NCBI GenBank assembly: GCA_013824115.1
Contig: PNNG01000037.1
Coordinates: forward strand, 1 to 64,000
Direction: 5' to 3'
Length of the DNA: 64,000 bases
From: Sphingobacteriaceae bacterium
Lineage (GTDB): Bacteria > Bacteroidota > Bacteroidia > UBA7662
The stretch's first letter is position 1, and the number at the start of each line of letters is the position of its first letter. Positions 55,547-63,752 of the stretch are shown here, in pieces. The position numbers and the translations under genes are program-made. Under the pieces are notes generated by a model that saw only the letters and a list, made by a program, of their open reading frames with translations, searched no databases and was not told the origin of the DNA.

Positions 55547-56260
55547 TTAATAATTCCAAAAAGAAGTGAACGAAAATCTGATCATACCCCGATTTGCGGT
55601 ACCCAAATCGTAGGTTTGATTTGAGGTAGAGTACTGCAGGCTAAAATCCAATGGATAATTGCTTTTGCTCCAAGTGCGCCAAGAAATGGCAGCCACGGGC
55701 CGAACCAGCAGCGAAGGCGCAGCAATGAACCGGTTATCTGCAAAAAAGTTACTGTAAGATGACAGTGGGTCATTGGGATTGGCGTAGCGCCATCTATCGT
55801 GGTACCAAGTTGTTTCCACCCCCAAACCGAAGGCAAAGCCATGGTCTCTGTCGGATTCATTGGTGCTTACCATGCCGTTGGCGTATTGAAGCATCAGCGG
55901 CAACTGTACAACCAGCGGCACACCATAATCGCCAAATACCCCCATATCGGTGTCTAAATTATTGGTGGTAAAATGTATACCCAACATGGGCGAGGCCGAA
56001 ATCATCAGGCTGTTGTCGTTGTTAATCGCATACAAGCGGTACAAAAACGAATAATTGATGCCAAAGCCGAAAGACCAATTGGCAGGGCGCAACAAACTGT
56101 CGTCGGGGAATCCTTGAACCGTTGATTTCTGTTCTAAATAGGCTTCCGGCAATTGCATGCTAAAAAAGCCCACTCCTACCCCTTTGGTGAGGCGCTGGGC
56201 ATGTGTCCAAGAAGGAAGTGTACACAGCAGGACCAATGTCAAGTAAAAAGACCTTTTCAT
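55547..56260 (-). CDS. Small outer-membrane beta-barrel paralog B1 (cassette 2)
   Basis: 237 residues with signal peptide MKRSFYLTLVLLCTLPSWTHAQ. Shares VVQLPLMLQYANGMVST, a Gly-rich GLGVETTW motif, and RPVAAISWRTWSK with the neighbour B2, and the C-terminal QTYDLGTANRGMIRFSF...NY with B2. The terminal aromatic-rich strand ending in NY fits a barrel inserted by the BAM system. It lies 4 nt from B2 and 9 nt from the DUF3857 gene. No named family is recognised. Confidence 0.75.
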   Translation of the reverse strand: MKRSFYLTLVLLCTLPSWTHAQRLTKGVGVGFFSMQLPEAYLEQKSTVQGFPDDSLLRPANWSFGFGINYSFLYRLYAINNDNSLMISASPMLGIHFTTNNLDTDMGVFGDYGVPLVVQLPLMLQYANGMVSTNESDRDHGFAFGLGVETTWYHDRWRYANPNDPLSSYSNFFADNRFIAAPSLLVRPVAAISWRTWSKSNYPLDFSLQYSTSNQTYDLGTANRGMIRFSFTSFWNY

Positions 56261-56264
56261 TTTT

Positions 56265-56990
56265 TTAGTAGTTCAAATAAGCGTTGTAAGATAAGCGGAT
56301 CATGGGCCTATTTACAGTACCCAACGCATAGGTTTGCTGAGTACTTGAAAACGAAAGGACCCATTCAACTGGCACATCGCGTTTGCTCCAATAGCGGTAC
56401 TGTAATGCAGCCATAGGGCGAATCATAAAACTGGGTGGAAGTGTATAGGTATAGTTAAACGGATTGGCACTGCCTGATTTTCGTTGCCAGCTATCGTTGA
56501 GCCAAGTAGCTTCTGCCCCCAAACCCAAACCCCATCCACGCTCTTTGCTGGTTTCAGCAGTACTAAACATGCCTTGCGCAAATTGAATCATCAGGGGTAC
56601 CTGAACCATTACAGTACCACCATAGGTATCGACATTAGGTACCCTGTTCCCAAATTGGCCGTAGGTAAAAGCCGGAATATAAAAGCCGAACATGGGGTTG
56701 ATGGCAAGCCCAATGCTCTGATCTGCATTTAGCATATAGAGACGAGCATACACAGGTATATTAAGACCAAGAAAAGGGGCCGATGACCCTGGTCTAGTCA
56801 AGCTGTCAATCCCTAGTTGTCCATTTGTAAACGCTGGAATGGTCCTGAGGCTGGTGGCCACGTGTGTTGTCCCTCCAGTAAGTCCCAAGCCTATACTTAC
56901 CCGCTGCGAAAAGGAAAAGTTTGAAGCCAGAACCATTGAAACGGAAAGAGCGAATGCCAAACTCATTCTGTAAAACCTAGGAATGCGCAT
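56265..56990 (-). CDS. Small outer-membrane beta-barrel paralog B2 (cassette 2)
   Basis: 241 residues. An N-terminal signal sequence (hydrophobic run ending in ASNFSFSQ) precedes a barrel-like sequence homologous to B1: VMVQVPLMIQFAQGMFST, GLGLGAEATWLNDSW, RPMAALQYRYWSK and QTYALGTVNRPMIRLSYNAYLNY. First gene of its cassette; 174 bp separate it from the cassette 1 DUF3857 gene. Function unknown. Confidence 0.75.
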   Translation of the reverse strand: MRIPRFYRMSLAFALSVSMVLASNFSFSQRVSIGLGLTGGTTHVATSLRTIPAFTNGQLGIDSLTRPGSSAPFLGLNIPVYARLYMLNADQSIGLAINPMFGFYIPAFTYGQFGNRVPNVDTYGGTVMVQVPLMIQFAQGMFSTAETSKERGWGLGLGAEATWLNDSWQRKSGSANPFNYTYTLPPSFMIRPMAALQYRYWSKRDVPVEWVLSFSSTQQTYALGTVNRPMIRLSYNAYLNY

Positions 56991-57018
56991 ACATTAAATT
57001 TTTGATAGTGTTAGTAGT

Positions 57019-57135
57019 TTAAATCAATGTCCCAACGCAATACCCACCCATGCGCACAGGGTCCATATCTTCATCATCGCTTCCATAGGAGACATTCAAA
57101 TCCATAAATAGCAGGTCGATGAACATGCATGGCAT
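57019..57135 (-). pseudogene. Possible remnant of a barrel C-terminus between the two cassettes
   Basis: A 38-codon open frame beginning MPCMFIDLLFMDLNVSYGSD and ending VRMGGYCVGTLI. Alternating hydrophobic residues and the position between B2 and the cassette 1 DUF3857 gene suggest the tail of a decayed third barrel paralog. It is short and could be chance; nothing confirms translation. Confidence 0.25.
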
Positions 57136-57164
57136 GGTGGTGCAAAGGGAGCATCGTTAAAAGC

Positions 57165-59150
57165 CTATTTTTTCCGTTGCAAAATGACTTGATCGCCTAA
57201 AAAGGCTTTCATCTTTTTCACATCCTGGTTCCATTGGTCGAAATCGGCCTTTTTGATAATGAAATCGCTCAATTCAAAGGTATATACCACCTGTACCTCT
57301 TTGCCCCCGTTGCGACTTTGGGCCTGGGCAGCAAAACGGTACTTGCTGCGGTCGATAGACACGGCATCGGGCAGCGAGCTAATTTCGTAGCCTGCTGGCA
57401 GGCTATAATAAAGTGTGTCGGAATAATACCGCTGGTAATCGAACGAAACGGCAGCATCGCGCTTTTCGGGCAACTGCATGTTTTTTATTTGATTGTAAAT
57501 GCTGGTAGGCAAATAAACCTCGTTTTCGAGTACGGTAGCCTGGCCTTGGAAGAGTGCCTTGGCTTTGAACTCAAGCGGACTCGCATAGTTGCTATCGATT
57601 TTGTAACTCAAATCGGTGAAGCCCTTGAAGGTTTGTCCCGCACTCATGTATTTCTCCACCAATTTCTCCTGGTCTTTGATGGCCGTTTTGTGGTAATAGG
57701 TGCGGAAAATACTGCGTGGATAGCCATTCATATGCTGCACTTGGGTGCCTTCGAGCGAACCTTCCGAAACATTCACTTTGAAGTCGAAGCGATTGCTTAC
57801 CGCATTCTGTTTGGCCGGCTGGCTGGGAATGGTATACATTTCAAAATCTCTTTTTCCCTTGCCCTCAATAAACACTTCTTGGCCTTGCAACTGATCGGGA
57901 ACCTCTTTCAATGGCTGGTAAGTGGTGGTGCCATCGAGTATGAGCCATTGGTCGTTGTAGCGTACAGCGGCAATCATGTGGTTGCTGCTGGAGGTGATGG
58001 GGATTTTTTTGGACAGCGGACTGTGGTCGCGGGTGCCTATCCACACCAAGCGGGCATCGAAGCCTGCCAGCAACAGCATTTGCTTGAGCAAATTGGCCAT
58101 GCCTTTACAATCGCCATAGCGTTTGTCGTATACATCCTGGCAAGCGTCGGGTACAAAGGCTGCCCAGCCATCTTCAAAAGCCAAATAACGGATGTTCTTT
58201 TGCACCCAGTAGTAAATGGCCTCCAGCTTTTGCTCTTCGGTTTTGCCTGTAGTGAGCTCGTTAACAAGCTTGCGTAATTTTTCGGGCTGGTTGTTGGTGC
58301 GGTCGGCCAGTTTTTTGTTCCAGGCATAAACATCCGAGGCTTCGGCAAAAAGGCGGATGTTGCGCTTGGTTTTGTTGTCTTGCATTTCTTCGGGCACAAT
58401 GATCAAAAAGGGCTGGTAGTGCTGCGGCCCCGGGGTGTAGTTTTCATCCACCCGGGCCGCCACATCGCGCATGGTAAAGGTGTAAATCACTTCCTTGCCT
58501 TTGGTGGATGTGCGCTCCTCGATATTGTATTGTTCGAAATTGAATTTTTCGAAACGCACCTTCAAGTCGGCGGGCAATTTAAACTCCAGGGTAACCTCCT
58601 CAGCCGGATGGTTTTCGTTGAAATAATGGATGCTGCCATGGGGCACGGTGAGGGTTTTATAGCGCAGGTTGCCGCGCATGATGGCGCCCGGATTTTCAAT
58701 GCGCATGCTGTAGGCGTGCACCCGGTAGTTGCTGTGGAAAATACCGTTGCTTTCAACGGGCACAATGGTGGGAGGTACCCGCCAGGAGGTGATTTCACGC
58801 CCATTGCGCATCCAAAACATGGCACCTTCCACTTCAATAAAATCGTGCACAAAAAAGCCAAAAGGGATGCTGCGTTCGTTGCTTGACGATAAGCGCTCGA
58901 ACTTCTTTTCGGCTTCCCACACAAAAGGCTCCTCGCTGTCTTTGGCGGGCTTTCCGATGGTGATGGTGGTTTGGCGCGATAAATCAACGAAAGATGCGTC
59001 GGGGAATTTGGCCTTTACCCGCTTGTAGTCCTCTTCATTGTGGATATCGAGCTTGAATTGCGCCTTGGCAAAAGAAGCGGGCAAGCTCAAGGTACCGATA
59101 AAAACCAGCAGCTTAATTGAGAAAGAGCGGAAATAAAATAGGGCCTTCAT
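57165..59150 (-). CDS. Exported DUF3857/transglutaminase-like protein with intact triad (cassette 1)
   Basis: 661 residues. A signal peptide (ending SLPASFAKAQ) precedes a DUF3857-type beta domain. The transglutaminase-like core has YGDCKG with Cys348, NHMIAAV with His391 and LDGTT with Asp406, spacing 43 and 15, normal for the papain-like transglutaminase fold. A C-terminal beta domain follows. Known members of this fold are cross-linkers or proteases; the substrate here is unknown. It follows barrel gene B3 by 3 nt. Confidence 0.85.
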   Translation of the reverse strand: MKALFYFRSFSIKLLVFIGTLSLPASFAKAQFKLDIHNEEDYKRVKAKFPDASFVDLSRQTTITIGKPAKDSEEPFVWEAEKKFERLSSSNERSIPFGFFVHDFIEVEGAMFWMRNGREITSWRVPPTIVPVESNGIFHSNYRVHAYSMRIENPGAIMRGNLRYKTLTVPHGSIHYFNENHPAEEVTLEFKLPADLKVRFEKFNFEQYNIEERTSTKGKEVIYTFTMRDVAARVDENYTPGPQHYQPFLIIVPEEMQDNKTKRNIRLFAEASDVYAWNKKLADRTNNQPEKLRKLVNELTTGKTEEQKLEAIYYWVQKNIRYLAFEDGWAAFVPDACQDVYDKRYGDCKGMANLLKQMLLLAGFDARLVWIGTRDHSPLSKKIPITSSSNHMIAAVRYNDQWLILDGTTTYQPLKEVPDQLQGQEVFIEGKGKRDFEMYTIPSQPAKQNAVSNRFDFKVNVSEGSLEGTQVQHMNGYPRSIFRTYYHKTAIKDQEKLVEKYMSAGQTFKGFTDLSYKIDSNYASPLEFKAKALFQGQATVLENEVYLPTSIYNQIKNMQLPEKRDAAVSFDYQRYYSDTLYYSLPAGYEISSLPDAVSIDRSKYRFAAQAQSRNGGKEVQVVYTFELSDFIIKKADFDQWNQDVKKMKAFLGDQVILQRKK

Positions 59151-59153
59151 TGA

Positions 59154-59852
59154 TTAAAATTTGGGAAAAGCATACAAGCTGAATTTGAGTACGTGCATGG
59201 GATAAGTGCGATTGAGGAGCGAAACGCGGGTAAAACCCCACTCGAGGTTGGCAGTATTCGCATGACCTAAATCGCTCCAAAACCTATAAGAAAACTGGAG
59301 AGCAGGCATCCAAACAGGCTGCGGTGCCGCTTTGTAACGTGGTACCGACCAACTATCGATGACCCCCAGGTGGAGGTGATAGCTCGTCATGGCACCCAAG
59401 CCTACCGACAAGCCATGTGCAGCAGTAGCATCTTGGTTGCTAAAAGCACCCCGATTGTAGGTGATGTAAGCAGCCAAATTGGCTACTGCACCCGGATAAA
59501 ATTCTCTGGTTTTTTCGGGTAGCTGCAGAGGCTCATAAGGATCGCCAGCACCCACCAACACCAGGAGGCTGGGATGTGTTACCAAGCCTATCGATTGGTT
59601 TTCGTTGATTTTGAAGGGACTGTAGCTCAAATACAAGCCCGGACCAATGGCAAAAGCAGGAAAGCCAAAGTTGAGCGACCATTCGTTTATATAATCTGCC
59701 AAACCAGGCGGGCGATTCAATTGCAAGTCGACCGGCAGCATATGGGCCATACCCAAATTAACCCCCAAGCGGGCATACAGCTTTTGGGCCCTGGAAAGCT
59801 GGGGACATATTGCCAGAAGTAGAATGACTACTGCAGTTGTTCTCACCGCCAT
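59154..59852 (-). CDS. Small outer-membrane beta-barrel paralog B3 (cassette 1)
   Basis: 232 residues with a signal peptide (MAVRTTAVVILLLAICPQLSRAQ). Barrel-like. It shares NRGAFSNQDATAAHGLSVGLGAMTSYHL with the corresponding motif of B4 (YGNFSSIDAQSRFGVGVGVGMLTQYHL) and, more weakly, B1 and B2, and PALQFSYRFWS with B4's PAAQLSLRFWS. It ends in a Phe (FPKF), typical of outer-membrane barrels. Starts 33 nt after B4. Confidence 0.72.
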   Translation of the reverse strand: MAVRTTAVVILLLAICPQLSRAQKLYARLGVNLGMAHMLPVDLQLNRPPGLADYINEWSLNFGFPAFAIGPGLYLSYSPFKINENQSIGLVTHPSLLVLVGAGDPYEPLQLPEKTREFYPGAVANLAAYITYNRGAFSNQDATAAHGLSVGLGAMTSYHLHLGVIDSWSVPRYKAAPQPVWMPALQFSYRFWSDLGHANTANLEWGFTRVSLLNRTYPMHVLKFSLYAFPKF

Positions 59853-59885
59853 TGAACGAATAAAGCTCTTAAGAAGGTGAAAATA

Positions 59886-60506
59886 TCAGTAGTTGAAAAT
59901 ACGGCTCACTCCCAAGAGCGTGGACCCCCGGTTGTTCGACATGCCACCAAAGTTTTCGTTGCCAATGGCATGGCTCAATTTTACTACATATAAATTGTTT
60001 TTCGGGCTCCAGAACCTCAGGCTCAGTTGGGCCGCTGGCAAAAACAGCAACGACTTGCCTTGGGCAATAGGTTCACTACTTTCTAACAGCAAATGATATT
60101 GGGTGAGCATGCCCACGCCAACACCCACGCCAAAGCGCGACTGCGCATCAATGCTGCTGAAATTGCCATAATTGAACTGCGCAATGAGTGGCGTTTGAAA
60201 AATCACAGCAACATCTTCCATGTCGCTTATAACGGGTATGGTGTATCCCAAGCCCGGTTCAGCATGAAAACCCACCGTCATTTCATCGCCCACGGGTATT
60301 ACCTGTGCATCTATTGAAATGCCTGCCCCGTAGATAATAGACCTTTGAGAGGCTTGTTGCCTGGGTCCCGAAGAACTGGACAATGTTTTTGGTATGGTAT
60401 GGGCGGTGCCGGCAAAAAATCCACCACCATAAAATATGTTTTGAGCGGTTGTTTCTACCAGTCCCAAGGCGAACAAAGCCAAACAAGAGAGTACGATTTT
60501 TTTCAT
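59886..60506 (-). CDS. Small outer-membrane beta-barrel paralog B4 (cassette 1)
   Basis: 206 residues, the shortest of the four. Signal peptide MKKIVLSCLALFALGLVETTAQ. Shares IAQFNYGNFSS, the Gly-rich VGVGVGMLTQYHL segment and LSLRFWSPKNN with its paralogs, and ends in FNY. First gene of cassette 1 and probably of the whole minus-strand cluster. The upstream gap has no clear two-element promoter. Confidence 0.7.
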   Translation of the reverse strand: MKKIVLSCLALFALGLVETTAQNIFYGGGFFAGTAHTIPKTLSSSSGPRQQASQRSIIYGAGISIDAQVIPVGDEMTVGFHAEPGLGYTIPVISDMEDVAVIFQTPLIAQFNYGNFSSIDAQSRFGVGVGVGMLTQYHLLLESSEPIAQGKSLLFLPAAQLSLRFWSPKNNLYVVKLSHAIGNENFGGMSNNRGSTLLGVSRIFNY

Positions 60507-60819
60507 AGAAATTAGGTTTTGTGTGCTTTTTGTTTTTCGTCAATTTTAGAATAAACGGACAATTTTTTGAGTTTTTAGTCCAAACCAAGCTTCAATAATA
60601 GCCCATAAAGCATGAACTTCCCAAAATCTGTTAACTTTTTTACAAAAGGCTGGATGATAGCTTCGAACCAAGAATGCTGCCATTGGAAGCAGCTGAATAA
60701 GTAAATATCTGAGTAAAAAAAAGTTATGCAATCGAAAAATTACCAGACACCACCAACCCGGCTTATATTAAATTTATCTTAACCCTGCTTCTATGGGCAA
60801 TTGGGTATAAGCACAGGGT
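60507..60819. other. Intergenic region between B4 and the DUF1801-like gene
   Basis: No convincing gene. It must hold the promoter for the barrel cluster, but I see only a weak TAATTTC near 60512. A hairpin with arms AACCCTG (60781-60787) and CAGGGTT (60814-60820) overlaps the end of the next gene and lacks a T-run. A 61-codon minus-strand frame (60546-60731) is judged to be chance. Confidence 0.5.
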
Positions 60820-61176
60820 TTACAAGGTCGATTTTCTGAATGCAATCATGGCACGGATGAGCGCCAATGGCAGCGGTTTTTGGTGTGGAAACTGCACCGA
60901 ACCTTTGCCTTGTTTGTAGGGCTTCAGAGCCTCAGCAAAGGCAGCATGGGTATTGGGCAGGGCGTACACACCGGTATGTTTGGTATAGCCGGCAGCATAT
61001 ACCAAAGGTTTGCCTTTGTATTTGAAGGCCGGCATTTGGTAAGCCCAGTCCTTTTCGGCCTCAGGCACCTCCTTCTCTATGAGAAGCAATATGTCCAGCA
61101 AGCTGTCACGCGCCGCTTGTGGCAGCTTTAGCAGGTAATTCTGCCAACTTGCTGGCCAATGGATGGGGATTTGCAT
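60820..61176 (-). CDS. DUF1801-like protein
   Basis: 118 residues from ATG 61176 (MQIPIHWPASWQNYLLKLPQ). The pattern AYQMPAFKYKGKPLVYAAGYTKHTGVYALPN and the C-terminal GKGSVQFPHQKPLPLALIRAM match the DUF1801 (YdhG/YjhX-like) group of small alpha/beta proteins. The function is not known with certainty. A shortened -7 box lies 4 nt before the ATG. Divergent from the TonB receptor with 66 bp between starts. Confidence 0.82.
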   Translation of the reverse strand: MQIPIHWPASWQNYLLKLPQAARDSLLDILLLIEKEVPEAEKDWAYQMPAFKYKGKPLVYAAGYTKHTGVYALPNTHAAFAEALKPYKQGKGSVQFPHQKPLPLALIRAMIAFRKSTL

Positions 61177-61180
61177 AATG

Positions 61181-61187
61181 CAAAGTA
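61181..61187 (-). promoter_or_regulatory. -7-like box (TACTTTG) abutting the DUF1801-like gene
   Basis: One base shorter than TAnnTTTG on the minus strand, 4 nt before ATG 61176. Confidence 0.4.
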
Positions 61188-61229
61188 GGAAATCGACCGA
61201 AAAGCTGAACCAAAGCCGGATGGAAATTG

Positions 61230-61237
61230 TACTTTTG
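61230..61237 (+). promoter_or_regulatory. -7 box (TACTTTTG) abutting the TonB receptor gene
   Basis: Perfect TAnnTTTG, 5 nt before the GTG start at 61243. Predicts a leaderless mRNA. Confidence 0.55.
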
Positions 61238-61242
61238 CAATC

Positions 61243-63591
61243 GTGTTGCAAAAAACAAAGCTGCTTTTGGGGCTGCTGCTGCTGGTTTCGGGCCAACTGC
61301 ATGCACAGTTTCTGCTCGAAGGACGGGTAACCGACCCTACCGGCAAGCCCTTGGCCGGTGCCAGTGTGCTGGTGCATGAGCTGCAGCGCGGCACCGTGAC
61401 CGATGCCTATGGCGTGTACCGCTTTGAACGCATGCGGCCCGGGCGCTACCACTTGCATTTTTACTATTTGGGTTTTGAGGCGCAGCGGGTCGATTTACAA
61501 ATAAGTGCCCACATCGTACAAAATGTACAGCTGCAACCTTCGAGTTTGGAGCTCCGTGAAATCATCGTAGAAAACGACCTCACCAAGGCCGATGAAAGTC
61601 GCCTCACGCAAAGCACCGAAATGGTGGGCGAAGAGCAACTGCGGCGGTATGCCGGACTCACCCTCATGCAGGGACTCGAACGCCTGCCAGGGGTGCAAAG
61701 CATCAATACCGGCATTGGAATCTCCAAACCGGTGATACGCGGACTGAGCTTCAACCGGGTGGTGGTGGCCGAAAATGGCATCAAACAAGAAGGCCAGCAA
61801 TGGGGCATCGACCATGGCTTGGAACTCGATCAGTTCAATGTAGGCCGGGTAGAAGTTCTCAAAGGTCCTGCTTCCCTCCTCTACGGCTCCGATGCCATGG
61901 CCGGGGTCATCCAGGTGAAGCCGGCACTGCTGCCCGTGGGCGACAGTTTGTCGGGCAGTGTGACCCTGCTCGGCCGCTCGGTGAACGACCATGTGGGTGG
62001 CTCGGCGGTGGTGCAGGGCCAGCTGGCTTCGGGTTGGGTGTACCGTGCCCGCCTCACGGCCCACCAGTATGGCGATTACAAATTGCCCGCCGATAGTTTT
62101 ACATACAACCGTTTTATCATTCCCATTCCCGATGCCCGGCTCGAAAACACCGCAGGCAAAGAACTGCACGGCTCAGCCATGGTAGGTTTGCACCGCAAAT
62201 GGGGATACAGTCAGTTGAATTGGAGCAGTTTCAACCAGGAAATTGGCTTTTTTCCAGGGGCCATTGGCAGGCCCTTGGGCTACCGCGTGGTGAACGATGG
62301 CAACCGCCGCAACATCGCCCTGCCCAACCAGCACATCCGCCACCACAAAATGAGCTGGAACAGCAGTGTGATTTTGGGCAAAAACTGGCTGGAAGCCGAT
62401 TTGGGCTGGCAACGCAATGTGCGCGATGAACGCTCGCTGCCCCACAACCACGGACGGCCCTTCCTCGACAGCAGCACCAATGTGGCCCACGGCCTCGATT
62501 TGCAAACCCTGAGTTACAATGTGCGCTACCACTTGCAGCTCGACAGCAGCAAGCAACTGTTGATTGGCAGCAGCGGTCAGTGGCAGCAGAACGTGGTTTC
62601 GGGCTATGAATTCCTCATCCCCAATTACAGCAACCGGCAAATGGGTGCTTTTGCCCTTTTGCAATGGCAGTACAACCGCCGGCTTTTTGTAAATGCCGGC
62701 TTGCGATACGATGTGGGCTGGTTGCAAAGTGCGGCTTTCCGAGAAAGTTTGCTGTTGCGCGGCGAGTGGATAGAACGACAGCGTGCTCCCGAAATCGACC
62801 GCTTTTTTGGCAATGCCTCGGGCGCGCTGGGCATGAGTTACCAGCTCAGCAAAAACATCAACCTGAAGGCCAATGCTGGCAGTAGTTTCAGGTTGCCTAC
62901 CATTCCTGAGCTCACCAGCAATGGGGTGCACCATGGCAGTTTTCGCCACGAGATGGGCGACAGCACCTTGCGGCCAGAGCGCGGTTGGCAGCTCGACCTG
63001 GCCGCCAACTACCGCAGCAGCCGCTGGGAAGTGAAGTTGAGTCCGTATTTCAACTACTTCAGCAACTACATTTACTTGCGGCCCACCGGTATATTCACCT
63101 TTTTGCCCGAAGGAGGCACCATTTTTCAATACACCCAAGGTCGAGTGCTGCACACCGGCACCGAGCTCCAAGTGGAGTACCACCTGCTCGACAACCTGCA
63201 CCTCGCTTTGTTGGGCGAATATGTATGGATGAAAAACCTCGATACCCGCTTGCCCTTGCCTTGGACCTCCCCGGCCAGCCTCACCTGGGAAGTGGCGTAT
63301 GAATTCGAAAAAGCACCCAAATGGCTGCAAAAGCCGGTGTTAGGCGTCGATTGGAAATTAGTAGCCCGTCAAAACCGGGTCGACCGCAACGAAGACCCCA
63401 CCCCTGCTTACAACTTGCTCAATGTGCAGGCCGGAGGCGAAATCAAACTCGGCAAGCAAAGCCTGCAGCTCCGTTTTTTGGTGAACAACCTCTTTAATGT
63501 GCGCTACCTCAACCACCTCAGCCGCTTCCGCCTGTTGAACTTGCCCGATCCGGGGAGGAATGTGCAGCTCATGCTGAGCGTGCCCTTTTAG
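61243..63591 (+). CDS. TonB-dependent outer-membrane receptor, possibly for a metal
   Basis: 782 residues, GTG start. Signal peptide (LLLGLLLLVSGQLHAQ), then a carboxypeptidase-regulatory-like domain (VTDPTGKPLAGASVLV to FYYLGFEAQ, about residues 28-85), a plug domain (ERLPGVQSINTGIGISKPVI, VEVLKGPASLLYGSDAMAGVI), and a 22-strand-type barrel ending in VPF. The plug segment IKQEGQQWGIDHG and the barrel loop SNGVHHGSFRHEMGDSTLRPE recall ZnuD-like receptors for zinc, and several His-rich loops are present. The substrate is a suggestion only. Full length; nothing follows in the window. Confidence 0.88.
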   Translation: MLQKTKLLLGLLLLVSGQLHAQFLLEGRVTDPTGKPLAGASVLVHELQRGTVTDAYGVYRFERMRPGRYHLHFYYLGFEAQRVDLQISAHIVQNVQLQPSSLELREIIVENDLTKADESRLTQSTEMVGEEQLRRYAGLTLMQGLERLPGVQSINTGIGISKPVIRGLSFNRVVVAENGIKQEGQQWGIDHGLELDQFNVGRVEVLKGPASLLYGSDAMAGVIQVKPALLPVGDSLSGSVTLLGRSVNDHVGGSAVVQGQLASGWVYRARLTAHQYGDYKLPADSFTYNRFIIPIPDARLENTAGKELHGSAMVGLHRKWGYSQLNWSSFNQEIGFFPGAIGRPLGYRVVNDGNRRNIALPNQHIRHHKMSWNSSVILGKNWLEADLGWQRNVRDERSLPHNHGRPFLDSSTNVAHGLDLQTLSYNVRYHLQLDSSKQLLIGSSGQWQQNVVSGYEFLIPNYSNRQMGAFALLQWQYNRRLFVNAGLRYDVGWLQSAAFRESLLLRGEWIERQRAPEIDRFFGNASGALGMSYQLSKNINLKANAGSSFRLPTIPELTSNGVHHGSFRHEMGDSTLRPERGWQLDLAANYRSSRWEVKLSPYFNYFSNYIYLRPTGIFTFLPEGGTIFQYTQGRVLHTGTELQVEYHLLDNLHLALLGEYVWMKNLDTRLPLPWTSPASLTWEVAYEFEKAPKWLQKPVLGVDWKLVARQNRVDRNEDPTPAYNLLNVQAGGEIKLGKQSLQLRFLVNNLFNVRYLNHLSRFRLLNLPDPGRNVQLMLSVPF

Positions 63592-63619
63592 TTCAAGATT
63601 CAGAATTCAAGATTCAAAA
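63592..63619 (+). repeat. 14-bp tandem repeat, two units, just after the receptor gene
   Basis: TTCAAGATTCAGAA (63592-63605) and TTCAAGATTCAAAA (63606-63619). The second unit has an exact inverted copy at 63721-63734. Confidence 0.8.
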
Positions 63620-63752
63620 TAAGAGTTGAGCTTCGCTCCACTGGTGGCTGAACCATTGGAAAGTAGCTCGACACCGATTCCACCTATCCACCGAATAGCT
63701 GCGATTCGTCGATATACCCCTTTTGAATCTTGAACCGACCTCACCCTCTTAT

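Noticed and set aside
57234-58277. A 347-codon open frame antisense to the transglutaminase-like gene
   Set aside because: It lies wholly within a gene with a complete catalytic triad and has no recognisable motifs of its own.
60546-60731. A 61-codon frame upstream of barrel gene B4
   Set aside because: No family likeness, no -7 box near its start, and unlike neighbouring genes in codon use. It could still be a small protein, but I cannot support it.
60781-60820. Hairpin AACCCTG / CAGGGTT as a terminator for the DUF1801-like gene
   Set aside because: It overlaps the stop codon, has a large loop and no T-run on either strand.
62173-63330. A 385-codon open frame antisense to the TonB receptor gene
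   Set aside because: The plus strand encodes a full receptor with clear plug and barrel motifs. The antisense frame is low-complexity and reflects codon bias of the real gene.
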